This document shows positions 16,388 through 25,521 of a stretch of 64,000 nt of DNA, one piece after another; position 1 is the first letter of the stretch, and the number at the start of each line of letters is the position of its first letter. Below the pieces are notes generated by a model. That model was given only the letters and a program-made list of their open reading frames with translations. It was not told the origin of the DNA and made no database searches. Source of the stretch: Polynucleobacter duraquae (GTDB lineage: Bacteria; Pseudomonadota; Gammaproteobacteria; Burkholderiales; Burkholderiaceae); assembly GCF_000973625.1 (NCBI RefSeq), contig NZ_CP007501.1, positions 1,798,001 through 1,862,000 of the forward strand. Reading direction: 5' to 3'. The translations under genes were made by a program, and so were the position numbers.

Positions 16388-16864
16388 ATGACAACTAAGC
16401 AATCATCACCCTCTAAATTAGAGATAGATATTCAGTTTGCTAGCACTGCAATTGAGGAAAAAGTTTTGGCGATTGCTTCTCAAGCAGCAATCAAAAAATG
16501 GGTAAAAGCTGCAATTGGACTGAATGGCCTAATCACCTTACGCTTTGTTAATGCAGCGGAAGGGAAAAAACTGAATTTTGCCTTTCGTAATAAAGACTAT
16601 GCGACTAATGTCCTTACCTTTTCATACGAGCTCAGTAAAAAGACTTTGACTGCCGATATTATTTTTTGCCTTCCCGTGATTCAAAAAGAAGCCTCGGAAC
16701 AAAGTAAGACTACAAAAGCCCACTTAGCCCATTTGATCATTCATGGTTGCCTGCATGCCCAAGGCCTTGAGCATGAAAGTGCTACAGAAGCAAAGAAAAT
16801 GGAAGGTAAGGAAATAGCCCTCCTATCAACTTTGGGCTTTGCCAACCCCTACGCAGCCATTTAA
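16388..16864 (+). CDS. ybeY: endoribonuclease YbeY (rRNA maturation factor)
   Basis: 158 residues. Zinc ligands H119, H123 and H129 are in HGCLHAQGLEH; the family's GYDH is here GLEH. The conserved arginine is in FRNKDYATNVLTF (R67). It processes the 16S rRNA 3' end and takes part in ribosome quality control. The N-terminus is slightly long and lysine-rich. It follows miaB by one base with no intervening phoH, so translation is probably coupled. Confidence 0.95.
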   Translation: MTTKQSSPSKLEIDIQFASTAIEEKVLAIASQAAIKKWVKAAIGLNGLITLRFVNAAEGKKLNFAFRNKDYATNVLTFSYELSKKTLTADIIFCLPVIQKEASEQSKTTKAHLAHLIIHGCLHAQGLEHESATEAKKMEGKEIALLSTLGFANPYAAI

Positions 16865-16908
16865 GACATCCTAATTGCCTCCATCATTGAATTTACTTAT
16901 TTCTGCGA

Positions 16909-16914
16909 TATTCT
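16909..16914 (+). promoter_or_regulatory. promoter of corC, leaderless type
   Basis: TATTCT ends six bases before the ATG at 16921; TTGAAT sits 16 bases further upstream (16887-16892), a fair -35. This is the best complete promoter among the leaderless candidates. No Shine-Dalgarno is present. Confidence 0.55.
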
Positions 16915-16920
16915 TGACAT

Positions 16921-17760
16921 ATGCCTGACCCCAATAAATCCCTTTTAGAACGCTTGGCCGATTTTTTAACGCCACAGCCAACCAGCCCCGCAGAACGTCG
17001 TCAAGAACTGATTGACACTCTCAGAGAAGCTCAGACAGAGGGCTTAATTGATGCAGATGCACTCTCCATGATTGAGGGAGTATTCCAAGTAGGTCAATTA
17101 TGCGCGCGCGATATTTTGATTCCTAGAGCGCAGATTGACTGGATTGACATTAGCCAGCCTTTATCAGAAATTATCAAGAGCGTGATTACTGCCGCTCACT
17201 CACGCTTTCCAGTATTTGAAGGTACTCGCGACAATGTCATCGGCACCTTGTTAGCAAAAGATTTGTTGCGTCACTCCTCTGAAAAAGATTTTCAGGTGCG
17301 TGATTGGTTACGTCCTGCCGTATTTATTCCTGAATCTAAACGCTTAAGCGTGTTGCTACGCGACTTCAAAGATAACCGTAATCACTTAGCTATTGTCGTG
17401 GATGAATACAGCAGTGTTGCAGGCGTCATTACGATTGAAGATGTGCTTGAACAAATTGTTGGCGACATTGAAGATGAGCATGACATTGATGAAGAGGCAG
17501 ATAATCTCATCTCCTTAGACAATGGTGATATTCGCGTAAAAGGTATTACCGAGCTCGAACAATTTAACGAGACTCTGGGTACGCAATTTGAAGTTGAAGA
17601 TATTGAAACGGTTGCCGGTTTAGTCATTCAGCATCTTGGTCGAGTGCCAAAGATGGGTGAACTGATTGAAATTGACGGGGTTGAATTTGAGGTTCAGCGC
17701 GCCGATCCAAGACAGATTCATATTCTGCTTGCACGACAACTCCCCAAAAAGCCCGACTAA
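16921..17760 (+). CDS. corC: CorC/YbeX-type CBS-domain protein
   Basis: 279 residues. After a short helical lead come two CBS domains (VGQLCARDILIPRAQIDWID and, later, VVDEYSSVAGVITIEDVLEQIVGDIEDE) and a C-terminal CorC_HlyC domain (VAGLVIQHLGRVPKMGE) of PCMH-like fold. No membrane segment is present. The E. coli homologue is linked to magnesium/cobalt efflux and to ribosome-related heat phenotypes. It is next to ybeY and lnt as in other proteobacteria. Confidence 0.95.
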   Translation: MPDPNKSLLERLADFLTPQPTSPAERRQELIDTLREAQTEGLIDADALSMIEGVFQVGQLCARDILIPRAQIDWIDISQPLSEIIKSVITAAHSRFPVFEGTRDNVIGTLLAKDLLRHSSEKDFQVRDWLRPAVFIPESKRLSVLLRDFKDNRNHLAIVVDEYSSVAGVITIEDVLEQIVGDIEDEHDIDEEADNLISLDNGDIRVKGITELEQFNETLGTQFEVEDIETVAGLVIQHLGRVPKMGELIEIDGVEFEVQRADPRQIHILLARQLPKKPD

Positions 17761-17768
17761 GGATTGCT

Positions 17769-19295
17769 TTGATTGATCGGCTACTGCCAAGGCTTAGCGG
17801 TTATATCGGCCATCTGAAGTTATTTGTTCTTGGTGCAATACTGGCAGGTGTTGCGGAACTGCCCTTAGGTGGATGGATTCAGATTCCGATCCTCGGCATC
17901 ATTTGGTGGCAAATTACAAAGTATCAAACTGCTTCTTTCAGGAGTATATTTTTCCTAGGGATGTCATTTGGCCTTGGCTACTTCGTACTAGGGCTTTGGT
18001 GGATCTTTATTAGTTTGCATGACATCGGCGGAATGAATGTCATGCTCTCCAGCACTGCAGTTTTCCTATTGGCTGGCCTACTAGCCATTTTCTTTTCTTG
18101 CGCCTCACTCACACTACATTTTTCAAAAGGGCTATTTTTACCAAGTCTTCTACTGGCATCAAGCTGGGTGGCGATAGAATATTTGCGCGGCATACTCTTT
18201 ACCGGCTTTCCTTGGATGGGTCTAGGGGAAACACAAGTCTATGGTCCTTTTGCATCAGTCGCCCCATTTCTAGGTGGACTGGGGTGCACGTTTTTTACAG
18301 TATTGGTATCTCGGCAGTTAACCTTTTTGAGGTCCTACTTTAAAGCTAGTTCAATTTCTGTGATGTCTCTCATCGTACTGAGCCAACTATTGAGCTTCTG
18401 GTCCTTTACGAAGCCTACCGGCGAGCCTCTGACTGTAGAGCTCATTCAGGGAAACATTGCTCAAAGCTTAATCTTCAAACCAGAGGGTATGCTGCAACAA
18501 ATTGCGTTTTATAAATCTGCAATGCTAGATTCGCAAGCAGACTTGGTAGTGTCTCCAGAAACAGCCTTGCCATGGCCTGAGACCAATTTACCTACAGGCA
18601 CCTTAGAGGATCTGCAGGAATTTGCAATCAACAATAAGCGTTTCCTTTTATTTGGCATCTTGGGGCGACACTTTAATCCCGCAGATGGAAGAGAATTCTC
18701 CAATAGAGCAATTGGCTTTAGTCCAAGTAATCCACCTTATCGTTACGATAAATCGCATCTGGTTCCTTTCGGAGAATTTATTCCCCCAGGATTTCGTTGG
18801 TTTGTAAATGCATTTAGCGTGCCCTTAAGTGATTTTTCTCGAGGATCTCAAAACCAATCCTTGTTCTTGATTAACAGAGAGGGGCAGTCGCCACTCTATG
18901 CGGCAATCACTATTTGCTATGAAGATGTATTTGGTGATGAGCTAGCTACACGTTTACGTAACAGCAAAGAATCGGCCAACCTCTTTATCAATATGACAAA
19001 CCTTGCTTGGTTCGGGGATTCTCAAGCACCAAAACAACAATTGCGACTTTCACAATTACGCTCCCTAGAAACGGGTCTTCCTGCATTACGAGCAACCAAT
19101 ACTGGAATCACGGCAGTACTTGGTCCAGATGGCAAAATTTTGGCAGAACTTCCCAAGTTCACCCAAGGTATCTTAAGGACCAGTATTCAAGCCTACTCCG
19201 GCATAACTCCTTATGTGCTTTGGGGAAACGCGCCCATTTTGAGCCTTTCTGGCCTCTTACTCCTGCTGGGTCTGATTCGCCAAAAACGAATCTAA
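17769..19295 (+). CDS. lnt: apolipoprotein N-acyltransferase
   Basis: 508 residues. N-terminal membrane helices are followed by a periplasmic nitrilase-fold domain with catalytic triad E264 (SPETALPWPE), K328 (YDKSHLVPFGEF) and C383 (ITICYEDVF), and a last membrane helix. It adds the N-linked acyl chain to lipoproteins such as the glycine-zipper lipoprotein encoded in this window. The start is TTG with AAGG six bases before it, overlapping the corC stop region, so it is coupled to corC. Confidence 0.97.
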   Translation: MIDRLLPRLSGYIGHLKLFVLGAILAGVAELPLGGWIQIPILGIIWWQITKYQTASFRSIFFLGMSFGLGYFVLGLWWIFISLHDIGGMNVMLSSTAVFLLAGLLAIFFSCASLTLHFSKGLFLPSLLLASSWVAIEYLRGILFTGFPWMGLGETQVYGPFASVAPFLGGLGCTFFTVLVSRQLTFLRSYFKASSISVMSLIVLSQLLSFWSFTKPTGEPLTVELIQGNIAQSLIFKPEGMLQQIAFYKSAMLDSQADLVVSPETALPWPETNLPTGTLEDLQEFAINNKRFLLFGILGRHFNPADGREFSNRAIGFSPSNPPYRYDKSHLVPFGEFIPPGFRWFVNAFSVPLSDFSRGSQNQSLFLINREGQSPLYAAITICYEDVFGDELATRLRNSKESANLFINMTNLAWFGDSQAPKQQLRLSQLRSLETGLPALRATNTGITAVLGPDGKILAELPKFTQGILRTSIQAYSGITPYVLWGNAPILSLSGLLLLLGLIRQKRI

Positions 19296-19355
19296 GTGCA
19301 ATTTCCTAGTTCGCTAGCTTAGCCATGTAAAATCAAAGGCTTAGCCAGGTAAATC

Positions 19356-20240
19356 ATGCTTACTTTTCAGCAAATCATTCTCAAACTCCAAGATTACTGG
19401 GACCAACAAGGTTGTGCCCTATTGCAACCTATTGACCTTGAGGTCGGTGCCGGCACATCTCATACAGCTACTTTCTTGAGGGCAATTGGCCCTGAGCCAT
19501 GGAAAGCAGCTTACGTCCAACCCTCGCGTAGACCTAAAGATGGTCGGTACGGAGAAAATCCGAACCGCTTGCAGCATTACTACCAGTACCAAGTAGTACT
19601 GAAGCCTGCCCCAGAAAATATTCTTGAGCTCTACTTAGGATCGCTTGCAGCCTTAGGTCTTGATCTTCAAAAGAACGATGTACGTTTTGTTGAAGATGAC
19701 TGGGAAAATCCAACCTTGGGCGCATGGGGCTTGGGCTGGGAAGTTTGGCTTAACGGCATGGAAGTAACTCAATTCACCTATTTCCAGCAGGTTGGCGGTA
19801 TTGACTGCAAACCCGTTTTAGGCGAAATCACCTACGGCATTGAGCGCTTGGCAATGTATATCCAAAATTGCTCCAACGTATACGACCTCGTTTGGGCAGA
19901 GGGCATCTCTTATGGCGATGTGTATCACCAAAATGAAGTAGAGCAGTCTTGCTATAACTTTGAACATTCCAACACCGACCTCTTATTTGCAAACTTCACC
20001 AACTATGAAAGTGAAGCGAAGCGTTTGATGGAAGTACCATTAGCCTTGCCGGCTTATGAAATGGTACTCAAGGCTGGGCATACCTTTAACTTACTGGATG
20101 CCCGTGGCGCTATCTCGGTTACCGAGCGTGCAGCCTATATCGGACGTATCCGCAATCTTTCTCGTGCAGTAGCGCAGGCTTACTTCGAATCTCGTGAGAA
20201 ATTAGGATTTCCGATGTGCCAACGTCAATCCAAAGCCTAA
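19356..20240 (+). CDS. glyQ: glycyl-tRNA synthetase alpha subunit
   Basis: 294 residues, the normal length for the alpha chain of the bacterial alpha2-beta2 enzyme. Class II signatures include [22 protein letters not shown] and the [23 protein letters not shown] motif 3 region. It carries the catalytic site and works with the GlyS chain encoded 16 bases downstream. A candidate -10 TAAAAT lies at about 19327, and AGGT precedes the ATG. Confidence 0.99.
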   Translation: MLTFQQIILKLQDYWDQQGCALLQPIDLEVGAGTSHTATFLRAIGPEPWKAAYVQPSRRPKDGRYGENPNRLQHYYQYQVVLKPAPENILELYLGSLAALGLDLQKNDVRFVEDDWENPTLGAWGLGWEVWLNGMEVTQFTYFQQVGGIDCKPVLGEITYGIERLAMYIQNCSNVYDLVWAEGISYGDVYHQNEVEQSCYNFEHSNTDLLFANFTNYESEAKRLMEVPLALPAYEMVLKAGHTFNLLDARGAISVTERAAYIGRIRNLSRAVAQAYFESREKLGFPMCQRQSKA

Positions 20241-20256
20241 GTAGCTCAATCAAATT

Positions 20257-22395
20257 ATGAGTACACAGAATTTCCTCTCTAAATCAGACAACCTTCTGAT
20301 TGAGTTGTTTACTGAAGAGCTTCCACCAAAATCATTACGCCGCTTAGGCGATGCTTTTAGTGAGGGTGTTTATTCAACCCTAAAAACTGCAGGACTCTTG
20401 AGTGACAACTCTCTTGCTACTGGCTTCGCTACACCACGTCGCCTTGCCGTTCAAATTACCAATGTCTTAAGTCAAGCTCCAGACTATCCGGTACGTGAAA
20501 AATTACTACCGACCAGCATTGCTTTTGATGCTGATGGAAAGCCGACTGCACCACTGCAAAAAAAATTGGCCTCTTTGGGCTATGTAGATATCGACCTTTC
20601 CACCCTAGAAAAAGCGGGTGAAGGCAAGAATGAAGCACTGTATCTCAATGTCGTTGCCAAAGGGGCGGCATTAGAACAAACCGCTCAACAAGCACTTGAG
20701 CAAACGCTAAGTAAATTACCCATCGCCAAAATGATGCGCTATCAAGTGCTTCAAAAAAATGGTGAATTAGCAGATGTTGAGTTTGCGCGCCCAGCGCACC
20801 GCATCATTGCTCTACACGGTAAGCAAACATTGCATATCAGCGCACTAGGTATTGATGCAGAAAACGAAACCGAAGGACACCGCTTTCTGGCTCCAGGCGT
20901 CATTACAATTGACTCTGCAGATCAGTATGAGTCTGACCTCACCGCCAAAGCAAAAGTGTTACCAAGCTTTGATAAGCGCCATGAATTTATCAAATCTGCA
21001 TTATTAAAAGCCGCTGGCACTGATTTAGTACTGATGCCAGATAGCCTCTTAGATGAAGTGACTGCCTTAGTGGAGTGGCCAGCAATTTATGAGTGTCACT
21101 TTGATCAAGAGTTCTTAGAGGTTCCACAAGAATGCTTGATTCTGACAATGCAAACCAATCAAAAATACTTTGCACTGACTGATCAGCAAGGTAAGTTACG
21201 TAATCGCTTCTTGATCGTTTCTAATATTGAAACCGATAAGCCAGAAGCAATTATTTCTGGCAATGAACGTGTAGTGCGTCCACGACTTTCCGATGCACGC
21301 TTCTTCTTCCAACAAGATCAAAAGCGTCCACTGGCATCTCGCGTAGCTGATCTAGGAAAAGTGGTTTATCACAATCAGCTCGGCAACCAATTGGATCGCA
21401 CCAAGCGTGTTCAAGGTATTGCTGTTGGCATTGCAAAAACTTTATCAGCCAATGAAACGCTGGCTAGCCGTGCTGCTGAGATTGCTAAAACGGATTTATT
21501 AACCGATATGGTTGGTGAGTTCCCAGAACTCCAAGGCATCATGGGCCGTTACTACGCCACGCATGATGGTGAAAATCCTGAAGTAGCCTCTGCCTGTAGC
21601 GAGCATTACATGCCTCGCTTTGCGGGTGATGCATTACCCCAAACGCAGACCGGCACTATCTTAGCGATTGCCGACAAGCTAGAAACTCTTGTTGGCATTT
21701 GGGGTGTTGGCCTTGCACCAACTGGTGATAAAGACCCCTATGCCCTGCGTCGTCATGCTCTCGGAATTTGCCGGCTCTTGCTAGAGAAAAATCTCAGCCT
21801 GAGTCTGCCTGAATTAATTGAGCTAGCACGCAAACAATTTCCGCAAAAAGATGTTCAAGAAAAGGTGAAGGCTGAAGATATTTATGCCTTCATCATTGAT
21901 CGACTGCGTGCTTACTTGCGCGATCAGGCTGTTGCTGGCAAGCCATTCACTACCGAAGAAATTGATGCGGTATTGAGTCAATCACCTGCGCAACTGAATG
22001 ACTTGATAGATCGCTTAACTGCATTGCGTGAATTCAATGCCTTAGCAGAAGCTGCTCAGTTAGCCGCTGCCAACAAGCGTATCAGCAATATCCTGAAAAA
22101 AAATGCCACTGCTATTCCTGGAACATGCTCAAGCAAGCTCTTACAAGTTCCCGCTGAAATAGCTCTATACGAAGCACTTAAGAAAATTACTCCAACACTG
22201 ACTACTACCTATGAGCAACGTCAGTTTGTGGATCTACTAAAAGCATTGGTAGCTTTAAGCACCCCAATCGATCAATTCTTTGCCGATGTCATGGTGATGG
22301 ACCCAAATCCAGAGCTGCGTGATAACCGCCTAGCCCTCCTGCACCAACTCCACCAGAAAATGAATCTCATTGCCGACCTCGGCAAATTAGCATGA
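20257..22395 (+). CDS. glyS: glycyl-tRNA synthetase beta subunit
   Basis: 712 residues. The N-terminus LLIELFTEELPPKSL is diagnostic of the beta chain. A B5/HD-like central part (ATHDGENPEVA, GDKDPYALRRHALG) and a C-terminal anticodon-binding (DALR-like) region follow. It binds tRNA-Gly and completes the alpha2-beta2 enzyme. It overlaps gmhB by four bases (ATGA). Confidence 0.99.
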   Translation: MSTQNFLSKSDNLLIELFTEELPPKSLRRLGDAFSEGVYSTLKTAGLLSDNSLATGFATPRRLAVQITNVLSQAPDYPVREKLLPTSIAFDADGKPTAPLQKKLASLGYVDIDLSTLEKAGEGKNEALYLNVVAKGAALEQTAQQALEQTLSKLPIAKMMRYQVLQKNGELADVEFARPAHRIIALHGKQTLHISALGIDAENETEGHRFLAPGVITIDSADQYESDLTAKAKVLPSFDKRHEFIKSALLKAAGTDLVLMPDSLLDEVTALVEWPAIYECHFDQEFLEVPQECLILTMQTNQKYFALTDQQGKLRNRFLIVSNIETDKPEAIISGNERVVRPRLSDARFFFQQDQKRPLASRVADLGKVVYHNQLGNQLDRTKRVQGIAVGIAKTLSANETLASRAAEIAKTDLLTDMVGEFPELQGIMGRYYATHDGENPEVASACSEHYMPRFAGDALPQTQTGTILAIADKLETLVGIWGVGLAPTGDKDPYALRRHALGICRLLLEKNLSLSLPELIELARKQFPQKDVQEKVKAEDIYAFIIDRLRAYLRDQAVAGKPFTTEEIDAVLSQSPAQLNDLIDRLTALREFNALAEAAQLAAANKRISNILKKNATAIPGTCSSKLLQVPAEIALYEALKKITPTLTTTYEQRQFVDLLKALVALSTPIDQFFADVMVMDPNPELRDNRLALLHQLHQKMNLIADLGKLA

Positions 22396-22964
22396 GCATC
22401 AGCTCCTCCAAACTGATCATTCTTGATCGCGATGGCGTGATTAATGAAGATCGTGATGATTATGTGAAGTCGAGTGATGAGTGGATTCCGCTACCAGGCA
22501 GCCTTGAAGCGATCGCACTACTCAATCAAGCGGGCTATCAAATCGCTGTGGCAACTAATCAATCTGGGTTAGCGCGAGGCTATTTCAATATCAATGATCT
22601 ACATGCAATGCATGGCAAGATGGAGAAGTTGCTCAAACCCTTAGGTGGTCATATCGATAGTATTTTCTTTTGCCCGCATACCGATGCCAACGCATGCGAT
22701 TGTCGTAAGCCTCTACCCGGGATGATGAAAGAGATAGCGTTACGTTACAAGAAAAATCAGAGTGTCACGCCTTTATTGGGTGTACCGATTGTGGGCGACT
22801 CCTTGCGTGACTTGCAGGCAGGAGTTGCATTGGGTGCTAGTCCGCATTTAGTATTAACCGGCAAAGGTAGTAAAACCCTGGATAAAGGTGGCCTCCCAGA
22901 GGGAACACAGATTCATGCGGATTTGATGGCATTTGCTACTGCACTCTTAAAAGATCAGGTTTAA
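22392..22964 (+). CDS. gmhB: D-glycero-beta-D-manno-heptose 1,7-bisphosphate 7-phosphatase
   Basis: 190 residues, HAD superfamily. The nucleophile and acid are D12 and D14 in LDRDGVINED. The GmhB zinc loop is present (FCPHTDANACDCRKP, ligands of the C-x-H...C-x-C type). It removes the 7-phosphate in ADP-heptose synthesis for the LPS inner core. It overlaps glyS by four bases and is followed by an acyltransferase seven bases on, an order common in betaproteobacteria. Confidence 0.95.
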   Translation: MSISSSKLIILDRDGVINEDRDDYVKSSDEWIPLPGSLEAIALLNQAGYQIAVATNQSGLARGYFNINDLHAMHGKMEKLLKPLGGHIDSIFFCPHTDANACDCRKPLPGMMKEIALRYKKNQSVTPLLGVPIVGDSLRDLQAGVALGASPHLVLTGKGSKTLDKGGLPEGTQIHADLMAFATALLKDQV

Positions 22965-22971
22965 TGCCAAT

Positions 22972-23706
22972 ATGACTTTTATTCGCTCAGCCTTATTCAC
23001 CCTATTTTTGCTGATATTCACGCCAATCTGGTCAGTGCTTTGCATCCTCGTTTTTCCATTCCTCAATCCAGAGAATCGCTATCGCTTTATTGGGCTGTGG
23101 AATAAGGTCGTCATCTGGATTTTGCAGCCTCTCTGCGGAATTCGTTACGAGATTCGTGGGATGGAAAACATGATGGCGGTTTTGGATAAGCCTGTTGTTG
23201 TTCTTAGCAAGCATCAGTCTGCGTACGAAACTATTTTCTATATCGCCCTACTTCCCAAACAGGTTTGCTTTGTTTTCAAAAGGGAGTTACTTTGGATCCC
23301 TTTCTTTGGCTGGGCTTTGGCTTTACTCAAGATGATTCATATCAATCGCAACAGCAAAGAAACTGCCGCCATCTCTGTTGTTGGTCAAGGGAAAAAACGC
23401 TTAAGTGAAGGTAAATGGATTTTGTTGTTTCCAGAGGGGACCAGAACGCCCACCGGATCTCATAAGCCCTACAGTAAAGGTGGCGCAAGGTTAGCGAGTG
23501 CTACTGAGGCTTTGGTTATTCCGATTGCCCACAATGCTGGTCGTTGCTGGCCTAAGAATAGTTTTCTAAAGCAAGCAGGCACAGTGATCTTTTCCATCGG
23601 CCCTGCCATTCCCTCTACTGGAAAAACAGGTGGGCAGCTTCATCAAGAAGTAGAAAAATGGATTGAAGCTGAAATGCGAGTAATTGATCCTACTGCTTAT
23701 GAGTAA
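22972..23706 (+). CDS. plsC: 1-acyl-sn-glycerol-3-phosphate acyltransferase (PlsC family)
   Basis: 244 residues. One or two N-terminal membrane helices are followed by the acyltransferase domain. Motif I is H81-x4-E86 (KHQSAYET) instead of the usual HX4D; the FPEGTR motif is at 153-158. It transfers an acyl chain to lysophosphatidic acid to make phosphatidic acid, or acts on another lysolipid. The HX4E variant is seen in the gmhB-linked betaproteobacterial branch. It ends convergently, ten bases from rsmA. Confidence 0.9.
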   Translation: MTFIRSALFTLFLLIFTPIWSVLCILVFPFLNPENRYRFIGLWNKVVIWILQPLCGIRYEIRGMENMMAVLDKPVVVLSKHQSAYETIFYIALLPKQVCFVFKRELLWIPFFGWALALLKMIHINRNSKETAAISVVGQGKKRLSEGKWILLFPEGTRTPTGSHKPYSKGGARLASATEALVIPIAHNAGRCWPKNSFLKQAGTVIFSIGPAIPSTGKTGGQLHQEVEKWIEAEMRVIDPTAYE

Positions 23707-23716
23707 AACGATGTTT

Positions 23717-24496
23717 TTAGTGGGCTAAAGTTTTGGCCCACTCAATATAGCGCTCCACCGGAATATCCTGAGCACGCGCTTTTAATTCTGACTCAGATAA
23801 AGATAATCGATCAGCAAAGGTTGATAAGTTCGTACGCAGCATTTTTCTTCTTTGAGAGAATGCTGCGGCTACTACTTTTTCCAAAGCATGCCACTGCGCA
23901 TCACTTAATCTGAAGTCTCTTCGCGGAATCATACGCACCACAGCAGAGTTAACCTTAGGCTGAGGATCAAATGCTTCAGGGGGAACCTCTAAGACTTGCT
24001 CCATATCGTAGCGCGCTTGCAGCATCACAGAAAGCCGACTAAATTCAGATCCACCAGCCTTAGATACCATTCGCTCAACCACTTCAGCTTGCAGCATAAA
24101 TACCTGCTCATCAATTGCGTGGGCGGCAGAAACAAGATGAAAGAGCAATGGAGAGGAAATGTTGTAAGGCAAGTTACCAACCACCTTACACAAACCACTA
24201 TTGGCTGGACGTGCATTTGCCCATTCCAGGAAATCAAACTTGAGGGCATCTCCCTCAATCACATTCAGACTCTGGAGATTCTCTTGATTCCAGTAAGCCA
24301 CCAAATCTCGGTCAATCTCCAAAAGATCTAGGTGCTCTAAGTTACTCAATAAAGGCCTTGTTAATGCGCCAAGGCCAGGGCCAATCTCAATCACGTGCAT
24401 ATTTTCACTGGGATTAATTGCTGCAACTATGGAATAGATTACTCCGGAGTCCTGCAAAAAGTTTTGACCAAATCGTTTACGAGCTTGATGGGTCAT
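23717..24496 (-). CDS. rsmA: 16S rRNA (adenine1518/1519-N6)-dimethyltransferase
   Basis: 259 residues (KsgA). The start KRFGQNFLQD is typical. The SAM-binding loop is EIGPGLGALT and the catalytic motif NLPYNIS. It dimethylates two adenines in the 3' hairpin of 16S rRNA. It is the last gene of lptD-surA-pdxA-rsmA and overlaps pdxA by four bases (ATGA). Confidence 0.99.
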   Translation of the reverse strand: MTHQARKRFGQNFLQDSGVIYSIVAAINPSENMHVIEIGPGLGALTRPLLSNLEHLDLLEIDRDLVAYWNQENLQSLNVIEGDALKFDFLEWANARPANSGLCKVVGNLPYNISSPLLFHLVSAAHAIDEQVFMLQAEVVERMVSKAGGSEFSRLSVMLQARYDMEQVLEVPPEAFDPQPKVNSAVVRMIPRRDFRLSDAQWHALEKVVAAAFSQRRKMLRTNLSTFADRLSLSESELKARAQDIPVERYIEWAKTLAH

Positions 24497-25521
24497 CTTG
24501 ATAGATTCTTTGCGTTCTTTATATTTACCGCTAATTGATAGGCGAGTCGCAAAGCCTCTAACATGCTGCCGGGATCTGCGATACCTTTTCCAGCAATATC
24601 TAGCGCAGTACCATGATCCACTGAAGTGCGAATAATCGGTAGGCCTAGGGTGACATTCACGCCACCACCAAAACTGACAAACTTAAATGGCGCTAGACCT
24701 TGATCGTGATACATCGCAATAAACGCATCCACGCTATCTAAAGCCTTAGCATCAAACATCGTATCCCCTGGATAAGGTCCACTTATTTGAATACCCAAAT
24801 CTTTCGCAGCCTCGATCGCCGGAAGAATGACATCAATTTCTTCGCGCCCTAGATAACCAGATTCACCCGCATGTGGATTGAGCCCCGCTAACCGAATGAC
24901 AGGTTTAGCGATGCCAAATTTTGCCCTCAGATCCCGATCGACAATCTGAATGGTTTCCAGAACATACTGTTGGTTAAGTGCACCTGGAACCTCCCTCAAA
25001 GGCAGATGGGTTGTAACCAAGGCCACCCGAAGGTCACTACTTTTATGCAAGCCTAAAAGGCCAGCCGGTAGTGACGCGCACAACATCATGACAACATGAT
25101 CTTGATGGCAAAGCTTTGCTAGGTATTCCGTATGTCCAGTAAATAAATCCTCATTTGAAGTATTGCCTTGGTTGATCACACTCTTTTGTATTGGGGCAGT
25201 CACCATGGCATCAAAACGACCATCGAAACAGCCCTTAACCGCAGCATCCAGAATACTCAGAACATATTGTGCATTGGCAGGATTTAATTGACCCGCAGTT
25301 GTTGGAGAAGCTAGTGCAATAGACTCCAACTTAAAACGATTTGATAGTTCTTCAGGGATCTCAGTGGCTGAAAATAAGCTGCAATCGCCAAGCAAAGTAA
25401 TTGTGCTTGCAGTCTGCTCTTGCAAGAAGGCTAATGCAGCTGCAATAGAGACCTCTGGACCAACCCCTGCAGGCTCTCCAGAGCTAATAACGAGATTAAC
25501 GGGGGCTGGCTGCTGGATCAT
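24493..25521 (-). CDS. pdxA: 4-hydroxythreonine-4-phosphate dehydrogenase
   Basis: 342 residues. Family motifs: ISSGEPAGVGPEV at the N-terminus, metal-binding GHTEYLA, GLNPHAGESG and MYHDQGLAPFK. It oxidises 4-phosphohydroxy-threonine in pyridoxal phosphate synthesis. Its ATG lies 26 bases inside surA, an unusually long overlap for this operon, and no Shine-Dalgarno is evident, so translation is probably coupled. Confidence 0.98.
   Translation of the reverse strand: MIQQPAPVNLVISSGEPAGVGPEVSIAAALAFLQEQTASTITLLGDCSLFSATEIPEELSNRFKLESIALASPTTAGQLNPANAQYVLSILDAAVKGCFDGRFDAMVTAPIQKSVINQGNTSNEDLFTGHTEYLAKLCHQDHVVMMLCASLPAGLLGLHKSSDLRVALVTTHLPLREVPGALNQQYVLETIQIVDRDLRAKFGIAKPVIRLAGLNPHAGESGYLGREEIDVILPAIEAAKDLGIQISGPYPGDTMFDAKALDSVDAFIAMYHDQGLAPFKFVSFGGGVNVTLGLPIIRTSVDHGTALDIAGKGIADPGSMLEALRLAYQLAVNIKNAKNLSR

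Noticed and set aside
23719..23742. 7-bp stem AGTGGGC/GCCCACT at the convergent plsC/rsmA ends
   Set aside because: No T-run follows on either strand, and most of it lies inside rsmA coding sequence, so I did not call it a terminator.
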